A DNA stretch of 64,000 nt, taken from assembly GCA_963779685.1 (NCBI GenBank), contig CAVZZG010000003.1, positions 744,001 to 808,000 of the forward strand, given 5' to 3'. This DNA comes from CAVZZG01 sp963779685. GTDB lineage: Bacteria; Actinomycetota; Thermoleophilia; Gaiellales; F1-60-MAGs149. This document shows, in pieces, positions 25,241-33,787 of the stretch; the stretch's first letter is position 1; each line of letters begins with the position of its first letter. Position numbers and translations under genes: made by a program. Below the pieces are notes generated by a model that saw only the letters and a program-made list of their open reading frames with translations, was not told the DNA's origin and did no database searches.

Positions 25241-25492
25241 CGGGGACAGTCCCCGCACGCGAGCTTCCCGGGGTCAGTCCCCGTCACAGCACGTCAGGGG
25301 CGCACGCGGGCACGCCGGGGACGCGCGGGGACCGACGAAACGGCGCATGCGTCACGGCCGGCGCCGGTCTCCGCCGCACCCCGGCCGCACGCGGGCGCCC
25401 CGGGGTCGCGCCGGATCGCGCAGATCGCGCGACCGCGCGTGCTTCGTGACGGGGGCTGTCCCCGCCGGGCGCCGGTGCGGGGACTGTCCCCG
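25241..25492. repeat. 252-bp nested inverted-repeat (MITE-like) element
   Basis: The outer ends are perfect 18-bp inverted repeats (CGGGGACAGTCCCCGCAC at 25241-25258 and its complement at 25475-25492). Eleven bases inside each lies a second inverted pair (25269-25287 with 25446-25464, 17 of 19 matching). Each unit is itself a GGGGAC/GTCCCC palindrome. It fills the gap between converging genes and holds no ORF worth calling. Confidence 0.75.
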
Positions 25493-25537
25493 TCACGGAA
25501 CGCGCACCGCTTTGCGCGGCGCTCGCGCGGCGAGGCG

Positions 25538-25831
25538 TCAGGCGAAGTCGCGATAGAGGGCGTCGACGAGGTCGGGGCGCTCGGCGAGCGCCTCCCAGAC
25601 GACGCGCATGCGGTAGTCGCGGAAGGTGTCGGGCTCGACGGCGAACGCAGCCGCGACGCGCTCGATCACGTCGTTGGCGGGAGCGGGACGGTTGCCGTGG
25701 ACGAGGTGGTTGAGGTAGCCGCCGGAGAGTCCGGTCTGCGACGCGAGCTGGCGGTAGGACACGCCGTGCTCGTGCATGAGCCGGCCCACTGCCGGGCCGA
25801 ACTCGAGCGCCTCGAGGGCGGTCACGTCCAT
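25538..25831 (-). CDS. Small XRE-type HTH protein
   Basis: 97 aa. A Cro/C1-type HTH is visible in GRLMHEHGVSYRQLASQTGL and GGYLNHLVHGNRPAPANDVI, and the second half (VEPDTFRDYRMRVVWEAL) is helical. The start lies 10 bp inside the end of proS, so it belongs to the pyruvate dehydrogenase-proS operon and should be produced with it. Possibly a regulator of that operon; not shown. Confidence 0.78.
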   Translation of the reverse strand: MDVTALEALEFGPAVGRLMHEHGVSYRQLASQTGLSGGYLNHLVHGNRPAPANDVIERVAAAFAVEPDTFRDYRMRVVWEALAERPDLVDALYRDFA

Positions 25832-27522
25832 CGGGCGTCCACGATCGCCTTGTCCAGGCTGTCGGCGGCGCCGGCGACGGGCAGCTCGACGACCTCGCCA
25901 GTCGCGCGGTGGCGCAACTCGACGATGCCGTCCGCCAGCTTCTTGCCGATCGTCACCCGGAGCGGGACGCCGATCAGGTCGGCGTCGGCGAAGCGGACGC
26001 CCGGCGACAGCTCACGGTCATCCACCATCACCGAATGGCCCCGGGCCTGCAGGTCGGTCTCGAGAACGACCGCGGCGGCCAGCGCGTCGTCGCCGATCGG
26101 CACGATCCACACGTCGAAGGGCGCGATCGCCTGCGGCCAGACGATGCCGCGGTCGTCCGAGTGCTGCTCGACGGCGGCCGCCAGGACGCGCGCGGGACCG
26201 ATGCCGTAGCTGCCCATCACGACGGGCTGCTCGGCGCCCTCCTCGTCGAGGTAGTGCGCGCCCATCGCGACCGAGAAGTGGGTGCCGAGCTTGAAGATGT
26301 TGCCGATCTCGATCGCCGGCTCGATGCGCAGCGTGCCGCCGCAGTGCAGGCAGCCGTCGCCGGCCTCGACGTGCCGGATGTCCGCCACACGCCCGCTGAA
26401 GTCGCGGCCGAACTCCGCGTGCAGCAGGTGATGATCGGTGTGGTTGGCGCCGGCAACGTAGCCGCCGTGGGTGACGACCTCGTCGACGATGATCTCGCGC
26501 AGTGCGCCCTCGCGGACGCCGACCGCGCCGATCGAGCCGGGATCGGCGCCGAACGCCGCGCGGATCTCGTCCGGATTGGCCGGGCTGAACGACACCTGCA
26601 GCACCTTTGAGAGCTTCAGCTCGTGCAGCCGGTGGTCGCCGCGAACAAGGGCCAGCACGATGCCGCCGCGCTCGTCCTCCGGCACCACCATCACCGACTT
26701 GACGGTGGCCGCGGTGTCCACGCCGAGGAACGCCGCAAGCCCCTCGATCGTCGTCACGCCGGGCGTTGCGACCTCCTCCAGCGGGCCGGTCGGCGCATCG
26801 AACGGCCGCGGCACCGAGACCGCCTTCTCGACGTTGGCGGCGTAGTCGCAGCCGTCGCACAGCGCGATCCGGTCCTCGCCGACCTCGCTCGGCGCCATGT
26901 ACTCGTGCGCGCTGTTGCCGCCCATCATGCCGACGTCCGACTCGACCTTGTAGAAGCGCAGGCCGGCGCGCCGCATCATCCGGTCGTAGGCGACCTCGTG
27001 CCTGGCGTACTGCTCGTCCAGGCCGGCCAGGTCGCGGTCGAGCGTGTAGGAGTCCTTCATGATGAACTCGCGGGTGCGCAACACGCCCGCCTGCGGCCGC
27101 GGCTCGTCGCGCTCCTTGGTCTGGATGTGGTACCAGATCTGGGGTAGGTCGCGATAGCTGCGGATCACCTCGGCGGCGTGGAGGGCGATCACCTCCTCGT
27201 GCGTCATCGCCAGCACCAGGTCGCGGCCGACGCGGTCCTGCAGCTTGAACAGCTCCGGGATCACGTAGCGCCCGCTCTTCCGCCACAGCTCGGCCGGGTG
27301 GAGCACCGGCATCAGCATCTCCTGGCCGCCGATCGCGTCCATCTCCTCGCGGATGATCTGCTCGACCCTGCGGTGGACCCGCCATCCGAGCGGCAGGTAG
27401 GAGTAGAGCCCGGCGCCGATCTGACGCACGAACCCCGCCCGCACAAGGAGCCGGTGGCTGGTCGCCTGGGCATCGGCCGGCGCGTCCCGCAGCGTCGGCA
27501 TGCTGTAGCGCGTTGCGCGCAC
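25822..27522 (-). CDS. proS: Prolyl-tRNA synthetase (bacterial type)
   Basis: 566 aa from the GTG at 27522 (RATRYSMPTLRDAPADAQ matches the normal ProRS N-terminus); the much longer open frame upstream is a shadow of lpdA. It has class II motifs (YLPLGWRVHRRVEQIIREEM, TKERDEPRPQAGVLRTREF and GSYGIGPARVLAA). The INS editing domain of the bacterial form sits between them (about 220-390), followed by the anticodon-binding domain. Charges tRNA-Pro and clears Ala-tRNA-Pro. It starts two bases after the lpdA stop. Confidence 0.95.
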   Translation of the reverse strand: MRATRYSMPTLRDAPADAQATSHRLLVRAGFVRQIGAGLYSYLPLGWRVHRRVEQIIREEMDAIGGQEMLMPVLHPAELWRKSGRYVIPELFKLQDRVGRDLVLAMTHEEVIALHAAEVIRSYRDLPQIWYHIQTKERDEPRPQAGVLRTREFIMKDSYTLDRDLAGLDEQYARHEVAYDRMMRRAGLRFYKVESDVGMMGGNSAHEYMAPSEVGEDRIALCDGCDYAANVEKAVSVPRPFDAPTGPLEEVATPGVTTIEGLAAFLGVDTAATVKSVMVVPEDERGGIVLALVRGDHRLHELKLSKVLQVSFSPANPDEIRAAFGADPGSIGAVGVREGALREIIVDEVVTHGGYVAGANHTDHHLLHAEFGRDFSGRVADIRHVEAGDGCLHCGGTLRIEPAIEIGNIFKLGTHFSVAMGAHYLDEEGAEQPVVMGSYGIGPARVLAAAVEQHSDDRGIVWPQAIAPFDVWIVPIGDDALAAAVVLETDLQARGHSVMVDDRELSPGVRFADADLIGVPLRVTIGKKLADGIVELRHRATGEVVELPVAGAADSLDKAIVDARWT

Positions 27523-27524
27523 GG

Positions 27525-28928
27525 CTACGTGCTCCGCTTGCGCGCCGGCGGGAAGTGGATCGGCCGGCCGAGGGCGACGAGCGCGGCCTCCTTGAGCCCC
27601 TCCGCGAGGGTCGGGTGGGCCGCGATCGAGTCGCCGACCGCCTCGATGGTGGTCTCGGCGTCGATGCCGATGACACCGGCGTTGACGATCTCGGTGGCCT
27701 GGAGGCCGACCACGACCACGCCGAGCAACTCGCCGTACGTCGTCTCGTGAATCGTCTTCACGAAGCCCGTGCGGTCGGCGAACATGGCCGCCCGCGCGAT
27801 CGCCGCGAACGGGAACTGGCCGGTCACGATGCGGTCGTCGCCGTACTCGGCGCGGGCCTGCGCCTCGGTCAGCCCGACGGCTGCGATTTCCGGGTCGGTG
27901 TAGACGCAGCGCGGCACGGCGCCCTGCACGATCGCGTCGTGGCCGGCGATGTTCTCGGCGGCCACCTCGCCCTCGCGAAACGCCGTGTGGGCGAGCTGCC
28001 AGTAGCCGGCGACGTCGCCGACGGCGTAGATGTGCGGGATCTTCGTGCGCCGGTGCTCGTCCGTGCGGATCCCCGTGCGGTCGTACTCGACGCCGAGCAT
28101 CTCGAGCCCCAGGTCGTCGACCACGGCCGCACGCCCGGTGGCGACCAGGATCAGGTCGCCCGTGACGGACTGCACCTCGCCGCCCTTCTCGAACACCAGC
28201 TGCATGCCGTCGGCGGTGTCGTCGACCCGCGTGCCCTTCGCGGACAGGTGCAGCGTGACCTTCTCCTTGCGAAACGCCCGCTCGAGCGCCGCGATGGCGT
28301 CCTGATCCTCGTTGGAGATGAGGTGATCGAGGAACTCGACGATCGTCACCTCGCTGCCGAGGTGGCTGAAGATGGAGGCGAACTCGCAGCCGATGACGCC
28401 ACCGCCGAGCACGATCAGGCGCTTGGGGATCTCCGTGACGGCGAGCAGGCCGGTCGAGTCGACGCAGCGCGGGTGCTGGATGCCCTCGATGGGCGGCCGC
28501 ACCGGGAAGGACCCCGTGGCGATCACCGCGCTCTTGAAGTTCACGGTCTCGCCGGTGTCGGTGATGATCGTGTGGGGACCGGCGAAGCTGCCGCGCCCCG
28601 CCACCACGGTGGCGCCGTTGGCCTTGAGCAACCCGCCCACGCCGGCAACGAGGCCGTCGACGATGCCCTGCTTGTTGGCCTGCACCTGCGTCCAGTCGAT
28701 CGCGACGTCGCCGACGTTGACGCCGAGCTGCTTGAACGTGCCACGGGCGTCCTTCACCGCATGCGCGCTCTGCACCCACGCCTTGGTCGGGATGCAGCCG
28801 ACGTTCAGGCAGGTGCCGCCGATGTTGCCCTGCTCGATGATGGCGACCGAGAGGCCGAGCTGGCAGGCGCGGATCGCGGCGGGGTAGCCGCCGGGGCCGC
28901 TGCCGAGCACTGCAACGTCGACGTCCAT
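27525..28928 (-). CDS. lpdA: Dihydrolipoyl dehydrogenase (E3)
   Basis: 467 aa. FAD motif GSGPGGYPAAIRACQLG, redox disulfide GGTCLNVGCIPTK (Cys40/Cys45), NAD motif VLGGGVIGCEFASIF and the C-terminal active-site His in AAHPTLAEGLKEA are all present. It reoxidises the dihydrolipoyl arm of the E2 encoded two genes upstream, passing electrons to NAD+. Fourth enzyme gene of the leftward pyruvate dehydrogenase operon. Confidence 0.95.
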   Translation of the reverse strand: MDVDVAVLGSGPGGYPAAIRACQLGLSVAIIEQGNIGGTCLNVGCIPTKAWVQSAHAVKDARGTFKQLGVNVGDVAIDWTQVQANKQGIVDGLVAGVGGLLKANGATVVAGRGSFAGPHTIITDTGETVNFKSAVIATGSFPVRPPIEGIQHPRCVDSTGLLAVTEIPKRLIVLGGGVIGCEFASIFSHLGSEVTIVEFLDHLISNEDQDAIAALERAFRKEKVTLHLSAKGTRVDDTADGMQLVFEKGGEVQSVTGDLILVATGRAAVVDDLGLEMLGVEYDRTGIRTDEHRRTKIPHIYAVGDVAGYWQLAHTAFREGEVAAENIAGHDAIVQGAVPRCVYTDPEIAAVGLTEAQARAEYGDDRIVTGQFPFAAIARAAMFADRTGFVKTIHETTYGELLGVVVVGLQATEIVNAGVIGIDAETTIEAVGDSIAAHPTLAEGLKEAALVALGRPIHFPPARKRST

Positions 28929-28974
28929 GGAGTGGTGTCCTCCTCGGGGGGTGGTGTGAGTCTAGAGCCCCGGC

Positions 28975-29430
28975 TCAAGCGGCGCCGGTGCGCATCCGGT
29001 GGATCGTCGCCAGGAGCTCGGCGGTATCGAGGTCGTCGTCGGGGTCGAACGCGCCGTGCCGCAGTCGGAGCGCGGCCCAGGCCATCAGGTCGCGCATGGA
29101 CACCATGCCGATGACGCGGCCCCGGTCGACGATCGGCAGGTGCCGGAAGTGCCCGTCCACCATCATCGCCATGGCCTCGGGGAGCGAGGTCGCGGGCGAG
29201 GCCGTCAGGACATGACGCGTCATCCGATCCGAGACGCTTGCTCCCGGCTCGGCGCCCTGCGAGAGGTAGCGCAGCAGGTCGCGCTCCGAGATCATGCCCG
29301 TGAGGTTGCCGTCGTCGACCACGCAGGCGCACCCGGTGTCGATCTCGATCATGCGCCGTGCGGCCTCCGCAAGCGACATCTCCGACTCGACCATCGCGAA
29401 GGTCGTCGCCATGATGTCCGCAAGATCCAC
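28975..29430 (-). CDS. CBS-domain pair protein
   Basis: 151 aa made of two CBS motifs (MSLAEAARRMIEIDTGCACV then GNLTGMISERDLL; SLPEAMAMMVDGHFRHLPIV then GRVIGMVSMRDLM), forming one Bateman module with no attached enzyme domain. Such stand-alone modules bind adenine nucleotides and regulate partners. Its position between E2 and E3 of pyruvate dehydrogenase suggests an energy-state sensor of this operon or enzyme, which is inference. Confidence 0.88.
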   Translation of the reverse strand: MDLADIMATTFAMVESEMSLAEAARRMIEIDTGCACVVDDGNLTGMISERDLLRYLSQGAEPGASVSDRMTRHVLTASPATSLPEAMAMMVDGHFRHLPIVDRGRVIGMVSMRDLMAWAALRLRHGAFDPDDDLDTAELLATIHRMRTGAA

Positions 29431-29439
29431 GGTCGCAGG

Positions 29440-30672
29440 CTAGCCGAGCAGCAGCAGCGGCTGCTCCAGATAACGGCGCGCGGACTCGAGGAACCGGGCG
29501 CCATCGGCACCCGACGACGCACGATGGTCGACCGACAACGTGACGCTCAGGACCGGCCGGACGACGACCGCCCCGTCCCTGACCACGGGCCGCTCGACGG
29601 TGGCGCCGATCGCCAGGATGCCCGGCTCGGGTGGGTTGATGATCGCGGCGAAGCTGGCCACCCCGAACATGCCGAGGTTCGAGATCGTGAACGTGGCGCC
29701 CTCGATCTCGGACTGCTTCAGCTGGCCCGCCCGCGCTCGCGCTGCCAGGTCGCGCACCTCGGTGGCGATCGCGCGCAGCGGCTTGGTCTCGGCCGAGCGC
29801 ACGACCGGCACGATCAGGCCGTCGTCGAGCGCGACGGCGACGCCGATGTTGGCGGCCGGGTGATAGACGAGCCGGTCGTCGACGTACGAGCGGTGGAACT
29901 GCCGGTTGTCGCGCAGCGCCAGCCCGCAGGCCCGCACGATCATGTCGGTCACCGACACCTTCACGCCCTCGGGCGCGAGTGCCTCGTTCAGCTCGGCGCG
30001 CACCTCGAGCGCGCGCCCCATGTCGATCTCGCCGGTGAGGTAGAAGTGCGGAATGGTGGCCTTGGCCTCCGCCATCCGCCGCGCGATGATCCGCTGCATC
30101 TTGGAGGGCTCGACGACCTCGCCATCCGGCTGTGGAACGGTCACCGGTGCGACGTGATCGGGCGGCGGGAGCTGCTCGCGGCGCTCGCCGCGCGCGATCA
30201 TGCGCTCGACGTCGACGCGGACGATGCGCCCGTCGGGGCCCGACCCGCGGCCCGCCAGCTCGCGCAGGTCGACACCGCGCTCCTCGGCGATCCGCCGCGC
30301 GATCGGGCTCGCGATGATGCCCGCTGCGGCCGGCCGGCCGGCGGTCGCGACCGTCCCTGAGGCCGGGACGGCGTCCGCAGACGTCGCTGCGTCGGCGGCG
30401 GGCGCAGCCGCGGCCGGTGCCGCGACCTCCTCGCCCGGCGAGCCGACGATGCCGATCGGCGCCCCGAGCTCGGCCGCCTCGCCGTCGCCGACGAGGATCC
30501 GCAACAGGATCCCGTCCAGGTCGGACTGGTACTCCATGGTCGCCTTGTCGGTCTCGATCTCGGCCACGACATCGCCGGCGTGCACCTCGTCGCCCTCGCG
30601 CTTCAGCCACCGGGCCACGGTGCCCCGCTCCATCGTGTCGGAGAGTCGCGGCATGACTAGCTCCTCGGCCAT
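29440..30672 (-). CDS. Pyruvate (2-oxo acid) dehydrogenase E2, dihydrolipoyl acyltransferase
   Basis: 410 aa from the ATG at 30672 (an in-frame ATG at 30687 is less likely). The order is one lipoyl domain (Lys43 in EIETDKATMEY), an Ala/Pro linker, a peripheral subunit-binding domain (ASPIARRIAEERGVDLREL, about 115-155) and the catalytic domain. The active-site motif reads DHRASSGADG, keeping His but with Ser where most E2 proteins have Asp (HRxxxDG). Known variants at this Asp still function. It overlaps E1 beta by one base. Confidence 0.9.
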   Translation of the reverse strand: MAEELVMPRLSDTMERGTVARWLKREGDEVHAGDVVAEIETDKATMEYQSDLDGILLRILVGDGEAAELGAPIGIVGSPGEEVAAPAAAAPAADAATSADAVPASGTVATAGRPAAAGIIASPIARRIAEERGVDLRELAGRGSGPDGRIVRVDVERMIARGERREQLPPPDHVAPVTVPQPDGEVVEPSKMQRIIARRMAEAKATIPHFYLTGEIDMGRALEVRAELNEALAPEGVKVSVTDMIVRACGLALRDNRQFHRSYVDDRLVYHPAANIGVAVALDDGLIVPVVRSAETKPLRAIATEVRDLAARARAGQLKQSEIEGATFTISNLGMFGVASFAAIINPPEPGILAIGATVERPVVRDGAVVVRPVLSVTLSVDHRASSGADGARFLESARRYLEQPLLLLG

Positions 30673-31667
30673 CACAGCACCCCGCAATCACGCAGCAGGC
30701 CGCGCGCGGCCGCCTCGATCTTGGCCTCGAGCGGCATCGCCGCCAGCTCCAGCGGCTTCGAGTAGGGCATGGGAGCCTCGGCCGAGCCGACCCGCTCGAC
30801 CGGCGCATCGAGGTCGTCGAAGCAGGCGCGGTGCACCCGCGCCGCGATCTCGGCGCCGATGCCGAACGTGGCCCAGCCCTCCTCGGCGACCAGGCACCGG
30901 GAGGTCCGGCGCACCGAGGCGATCACGGTGTCGACGTCGAGCGGCCGCAGCGAACGGAGGTCGACGACTTCGGCCTCGACGCCCTGCTGGGAGAGGTGGT
31001 CGGCGACCGTCAGGCACCGGCGGACCGTGTACGAGTGGGCCACCATCGTCAGGTCGGATCCCTCGCGGACGACTTTCGCGAGCCCGATCGGCACCAGCGG
31101 ATCCTCGCCGGCGGGCGGCATGGCGCCGGACAGGTTGTAGAGCACGAGGTTCTCCATGAACAGCACCGGGTCATCGTCGCGGATCGCCGCCTTCAGGAGC
31201 CCGTAGGCGTCCGCCGGCGTGCTGGGCGACACCACCTTCAGCCCGGGCACGTGCGCGAACATCACCTCGAGGCTCTGCGAGTGCTGCGCGGTCAGCTGCG
31301 CGCCCGCGCCCCCGGGCGTGCGGATCACCATCGGCACCTTCACCTTGCCCCCGAACATCTGGCTCACCTTGGCCGCGTGGTTCACGATCATGTCCATCGC
31401 CACCAGGGCGAAGTTCACGGTCATGATCTCGACGACGGGCCGCAGGCCGAGCATGGCCGCACCGATGCCGGCGCCGACGAAGCCCTCCTCCGAGATCGGC
31501 GTCTCGCGCACCCGCTTGCCACCCCACTTCGACCAGAGCCCGGCGGTCACCTTGTAGGACCCCTCGAACCGCCCGATCTCCTCGCCCATCAGGAACACCC
31601 GGTCGTCACGCTCGAGCTCCTCGTCGAGCGCCCGCCGCAGCGCCTCGCGGTAGGTCACGTCCTCCAT
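30672..31667 (-). CDS. Pyruvate (2-oxo acid) dehydrogenase E1 beta subunit
   Basis: 331 aa. The start MEDVTYREALRRALDEELER, the stretch VFLMGEEIGRFEGSYKVT, GAAMLGLRPVVEIMTVNFAL and the C-terminal transketolase domain (EVVDLRSLRPLDVDTV) are typical of PdhB. It pairs with the E1 alpha subunit to decarboxylate pyruvate using thiamine diphosphate and reductively acylates E2. It overlaps E1 alpha by 13 bp. Pyruvate rather than branched-chain 2-oxo acids is the likely substrate, but this is not certain from sequence. Confidence 0.92.
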   Translation of the reverse strand: MEDVTYREALRRALDEELERDDRVFLMGEEIGRFEGSYKVTAGLWSKWGGKRVRETPISEEGFVGAGIGAAMLGLRPVVEIMTVNFALVAMDMIVNHAAKVSQMFGGKVKVPMVIRTPGGAGAQLTAQHSQSLEVMFAHVPGLKVVSPSTPADAYGLLKAAIRDDDPVLFMENLVLYNLSGAMPPAGEDPLVPIGLAKVVREGSDLTMVAHSYTVRRCLTVADHLSQQGVEAEVVDLRSLRPLDVDTVIASVRRTSRCLVAEEGWATFGIGAEIAARVHRACFDDLDAPVERVGSAEAPMPYSKPLELAAMPLEAKIEAAARGLLRDCGVL

Positions 31668-32731
31668 TCGCGCGTCCCCTGCCGTTCACCGAACGGCGCC
31701 GCGGTGTCCATCCGCCGGAACTGGCCGGCGGATGCCGGGTCGCCGTAGACGTTGTCGTACAGCCCCGAGACGGGGGGAGCCGGCGCCGACGCCGCAGCCT
31801 TGATGGCGTCGTTCACGACGAGCTCGACCTCGCGCCGGATCGCCGCCACGTCCGCGTCCGACAGCACCCCGGCGGCGATCAGGCGCCGCTGGAACAGCTC
31901 GATGGGGTCGCGCGCCTTCCAGTGATCGATCTCGTCCCGGGTCCGGTAGACCTTGCCGGCGTCGGCAACGGAGTGGCCGCGGTAGCGGTAGGTGAGGGTC
32001 TCGAGCAGCGACGGCTTGCGCTCCCGCCGGGCCAGCTCGACCAGCCGGCTCGCAGCCTCGTGAACGGCGCTGACGTCATTGCCGTCGACCTGCTCGCCGT
32101 GCATCTCGTAGGCCGAGGCGCGGCGGTAGAGCTCGGTCTCGGCCGACGCCATGGCCACGGACGTGCCCATCCCGTACAGGTTGTTCGTGATCTGGAAGAC
32201 GACCGGCAGGTTCCAGACGGCGGCCAGGTTGAGCGCCTCGTGGAACGCGCCCGTGTTGGTCGCGCCGTCGCCGAACTGGCAGAGCACAACCCCGTCCGAT
32301 CCGGTGTAATCGAGCGCGAGCGCGGCCCCGACGGCGATCGGCAACTGGCCGCCCACGATGCCCCAGCCGCCGAGGAACCGCCGCTCCACGTCGACGAGGT
32401 GCATGGAGCCGCCGTACCCGCCCGCCACGCCGGTCGCCTTGCCGAACAGCTCTGCCATCACCGCGCCCGGATCGGAGCCGATCGCCAGCGCCGTGCCGTG
32501 ATCGCGGTAGCTGGCGAACAGGTAGTCGGACTGGCCGAGCGCCTCGATCGCGCCGACGGTGGCAGCCTCCTCGCCGATCGCGAGATGGCAGTACCCGCCT
32601 ATCCGCGCCCGCGTGTACTGCTCCTCGGTGCGCTCCTCGAACCGACGGATCAGCACCATGGTGCGCAGCACCCGGCGAGCGGCGTCGTGGTCGTGGAGGA
32701 GTACCTCCTCGTGTTCGACTGAGCTCGCCAC
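31655..32731 (-). CDS. Pyruvate (2-oxo acid) dehydrogenase E1 alpha subunit
   Basis: 358 aa from the GTG at 32731, preferred because a TACCGT -10 lies nine bases upstream; the frame itself is open to 32785. The thiamine-diphosphate motif is complete (GDGATNTGAFHEALNLAAVW then NLPVVFQITNN), as is the phosphorylation-loop region YRYRGHSVADAGKVYR. Forms the alpha2beta2 E1 with the next gene. First gene of the leftward operon E1 alpha-E1 beta-E2-CBS-E3-proS-XRE. Confidence 0.92.
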   Translation of the reverse strand: MASSVEHEEVLLHDHDAARRVLRTMVLIRRFEERTEEQYTRARIGGYCHLAIGEEAATVGAIEALGQSDYLFASYRDHGTALAIGSDPGAVMAELFGKATGVAGGYGGSMHLVDVERRFLGGWGIVGGQLPIAVGAALALDYTGSDGVVLCQFGDGATNTGAFHEALNLAAVWNLPVVFQITNNLYGMGTSVAMASAETELYRRASAYEMHGEQVDGNDVSAVHEAASRLVELARRERKPSLLETLTYRYRGHSVADAGKVYRTRDEIDHWKARDPIELFQRRLIAAGVLSDADVAAIRREVELVVNDAIKAAASAPAPPVSGLYDNVYGDPASAGQFRRMDTAAPFGERQGTREWRT

Positions 32732-32740
32732 TCCTGTCCG

Positions 32741-32746
32741 ACGGTA
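32741..32746 (-). promoter_or_regulatory. -10 element of the pyruvate dehydrogenase operon
   Basis: TACCGT preceded by TGC (extended -10 like) on the minus strand, nine bases before the GTG at 32731, giving at most a 2-3 nt leader. Confidence 0.45.
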
Positions 32747-32770
32747 GCAGGTTCTTGCAGACCCGTCCCG

Positions 32771-32776
32771 TAGAAT
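32771..32776 (+). promoter_or_regulatory. -10 element of the 109-aa gene, leaderless arrangement
   Basis: TAGAAT, seven bases, ATG at 32784. It lies 25 bp from the divergent operon's -10. Confidence 0.5.
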
Positions 32777-32783
32777 CCAGGAC

Positions 32784-33113
32784 ATGCAGAGCCTCGTGGA
32801 GTCCTGGGACGCGCTGCTCGCGAGCGAGCCGGACGACTGGTCGCAGCTGACCGCGCACCTGCGCCTCGACGATCCGGAGCGGCTCGAGGAGGCCGCCCTG
32901 CTGATGTGCTCCGCGAACCCGTGGCATGGAGCGAACTGGCGGTCGGGCGTGCTCGACTTCCGGGTGGCGCGGACGTTCGGCTACGGCGCCAGCGCCCAGC
33001 TCGTCCGCGGCCTCCTGCGGCGCCTCGACGACCACGGCATCGCCGGCAATCTGGTGATCACGGCCTCGATGGACGCCGTCCTCCCGGTCGGGACGCAGGG
33101 CCCGACCCTCTGA
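32784..33113 (+). CDS. Hypothetical protein
   Basis: 109 aa, not recognised. Trp-rich N-terminal helices (LVESWDALLASEPDDWSQL) are followed by an acidic helix and a basic C-terminal half (TFGYGASAQLVRGLLRRLDD). No signal or membrane segment. It precedes the zinc-ribbon-like gene by 9 bp and both are probably on one transcript starting from the leaderless promoter at 32771. No function proposed. Confidence 0.6.
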   Translation: MQSLVESWDALLASEPDDWSQLTAHLRLDDPERLEEAALLMCSANPWHGANWRSGVLDFRVARTFGYGASAQLVRGLLRRLDDHGIAGNLVITASMDAVLPVGTQGPTL

Positions 33114-33122
33114 CGCGCGGCC

Positions 33123-33785
33123 GTGACCTCGTTCCTCCGCATCGACGGTGACGAGCTCTCGCTCGCCGGCGCCCGCCTGATGTGGCAGCCCGCGATGTCC
33201 GCCGGCCGGCGCGGGATGACCTTCCACCTGGCGGCGCACGGCAACCGGCACATGCTGCACGTCGCCGGCTGGGCGCCGGCCGAGACCATCGCCGACCTCA
33301 CCGGGCAGGTCGTCTCGCTGAAGCGGCCCGGCCCTGATGGCGCGGTCGACGGCAGGCTCTTCGCGGCCGCCGAGATCCGCTTCGGCCGCGTGCGCGCCGA
33401 CGTCGCCGTCGTGTCGATCGACGGGGAAGTCGAGGCGCTCGATCCGGACTCGTCGGCCCGGTCGACCGTCGAGGCAGACATCGTGTGCGACGTGCAGTCG
33501 GCGCCGGAGCGCCGGCACTGCCTGGCCTGCGGCCGTCCGCTGGACGACTGGGCCGAGGATCGCGACGACTTCGTCGGCGGCATCCGCGTCCAGCTGCGGG
33601 TACTGCCGATCCTGTGCCCGAACGACGCCGGCTTCGCCGAGTCGCCGCGCTTCTGCCCCACCTGCGCGAGTCCGTACTCGCCCGAGAACGTCCACGCGCT
33701 CTCCGACGCCGACTCGGTCGGCTATACCGCCATCTGCCCGAACGGCCACACGTTCTCGGGCCAGCTCGCGGTGCACCCGGAGTAG
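33123..33785 (+). CDS. Hypothetical protein with Cys-rich (zinc-ribbon-like) C-terminal half
   Basis: 220 aa from GTG 33123. The first about 115 residues are beta-rich with no recognised domain. The second half has Cys pairs CLAC (about 137), a single Cys in ILCPN, CPTC (about 182) and a final CPNGHTF, spaced like two knuckles of a zinc ribbon. Probably a metal-stabilised cytosolic protein. The pair with the 109-aa gene is divergent from the pyruvate dehydrogenase operon and convergent with pheT. Role unknown. Confidence 0.62.
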   Translation: MTSFLRIDGDELSLAGARLMWQPAMSAGRRGMTFHLAAHGNRHMLHVAGWAPAETIADLTGQVVSLKRPGPDGAVDGRLFAAAEIRFGRVRADVAVVSIDGEVEALDPDSSARSTVEADIVCDVQSAPERRHCLACGRPLDDWAEDRDDFVGGIRVQLRVLPILCPNDAGFAESPRFCPTCASPYSPENVHALSDADSVGYTAICPNGHTFSGQLAVHPE

Positions 33786-33787
33786 CT

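Noticed and set aside
24760..25287. 175-codon minus-strand frame opposite the zincin gene
   Set aside because: The plus strand has a clear HEIGHHFGMDE metallopeptidase overlapping the ABC operon; the minus frame looks like its shadow.
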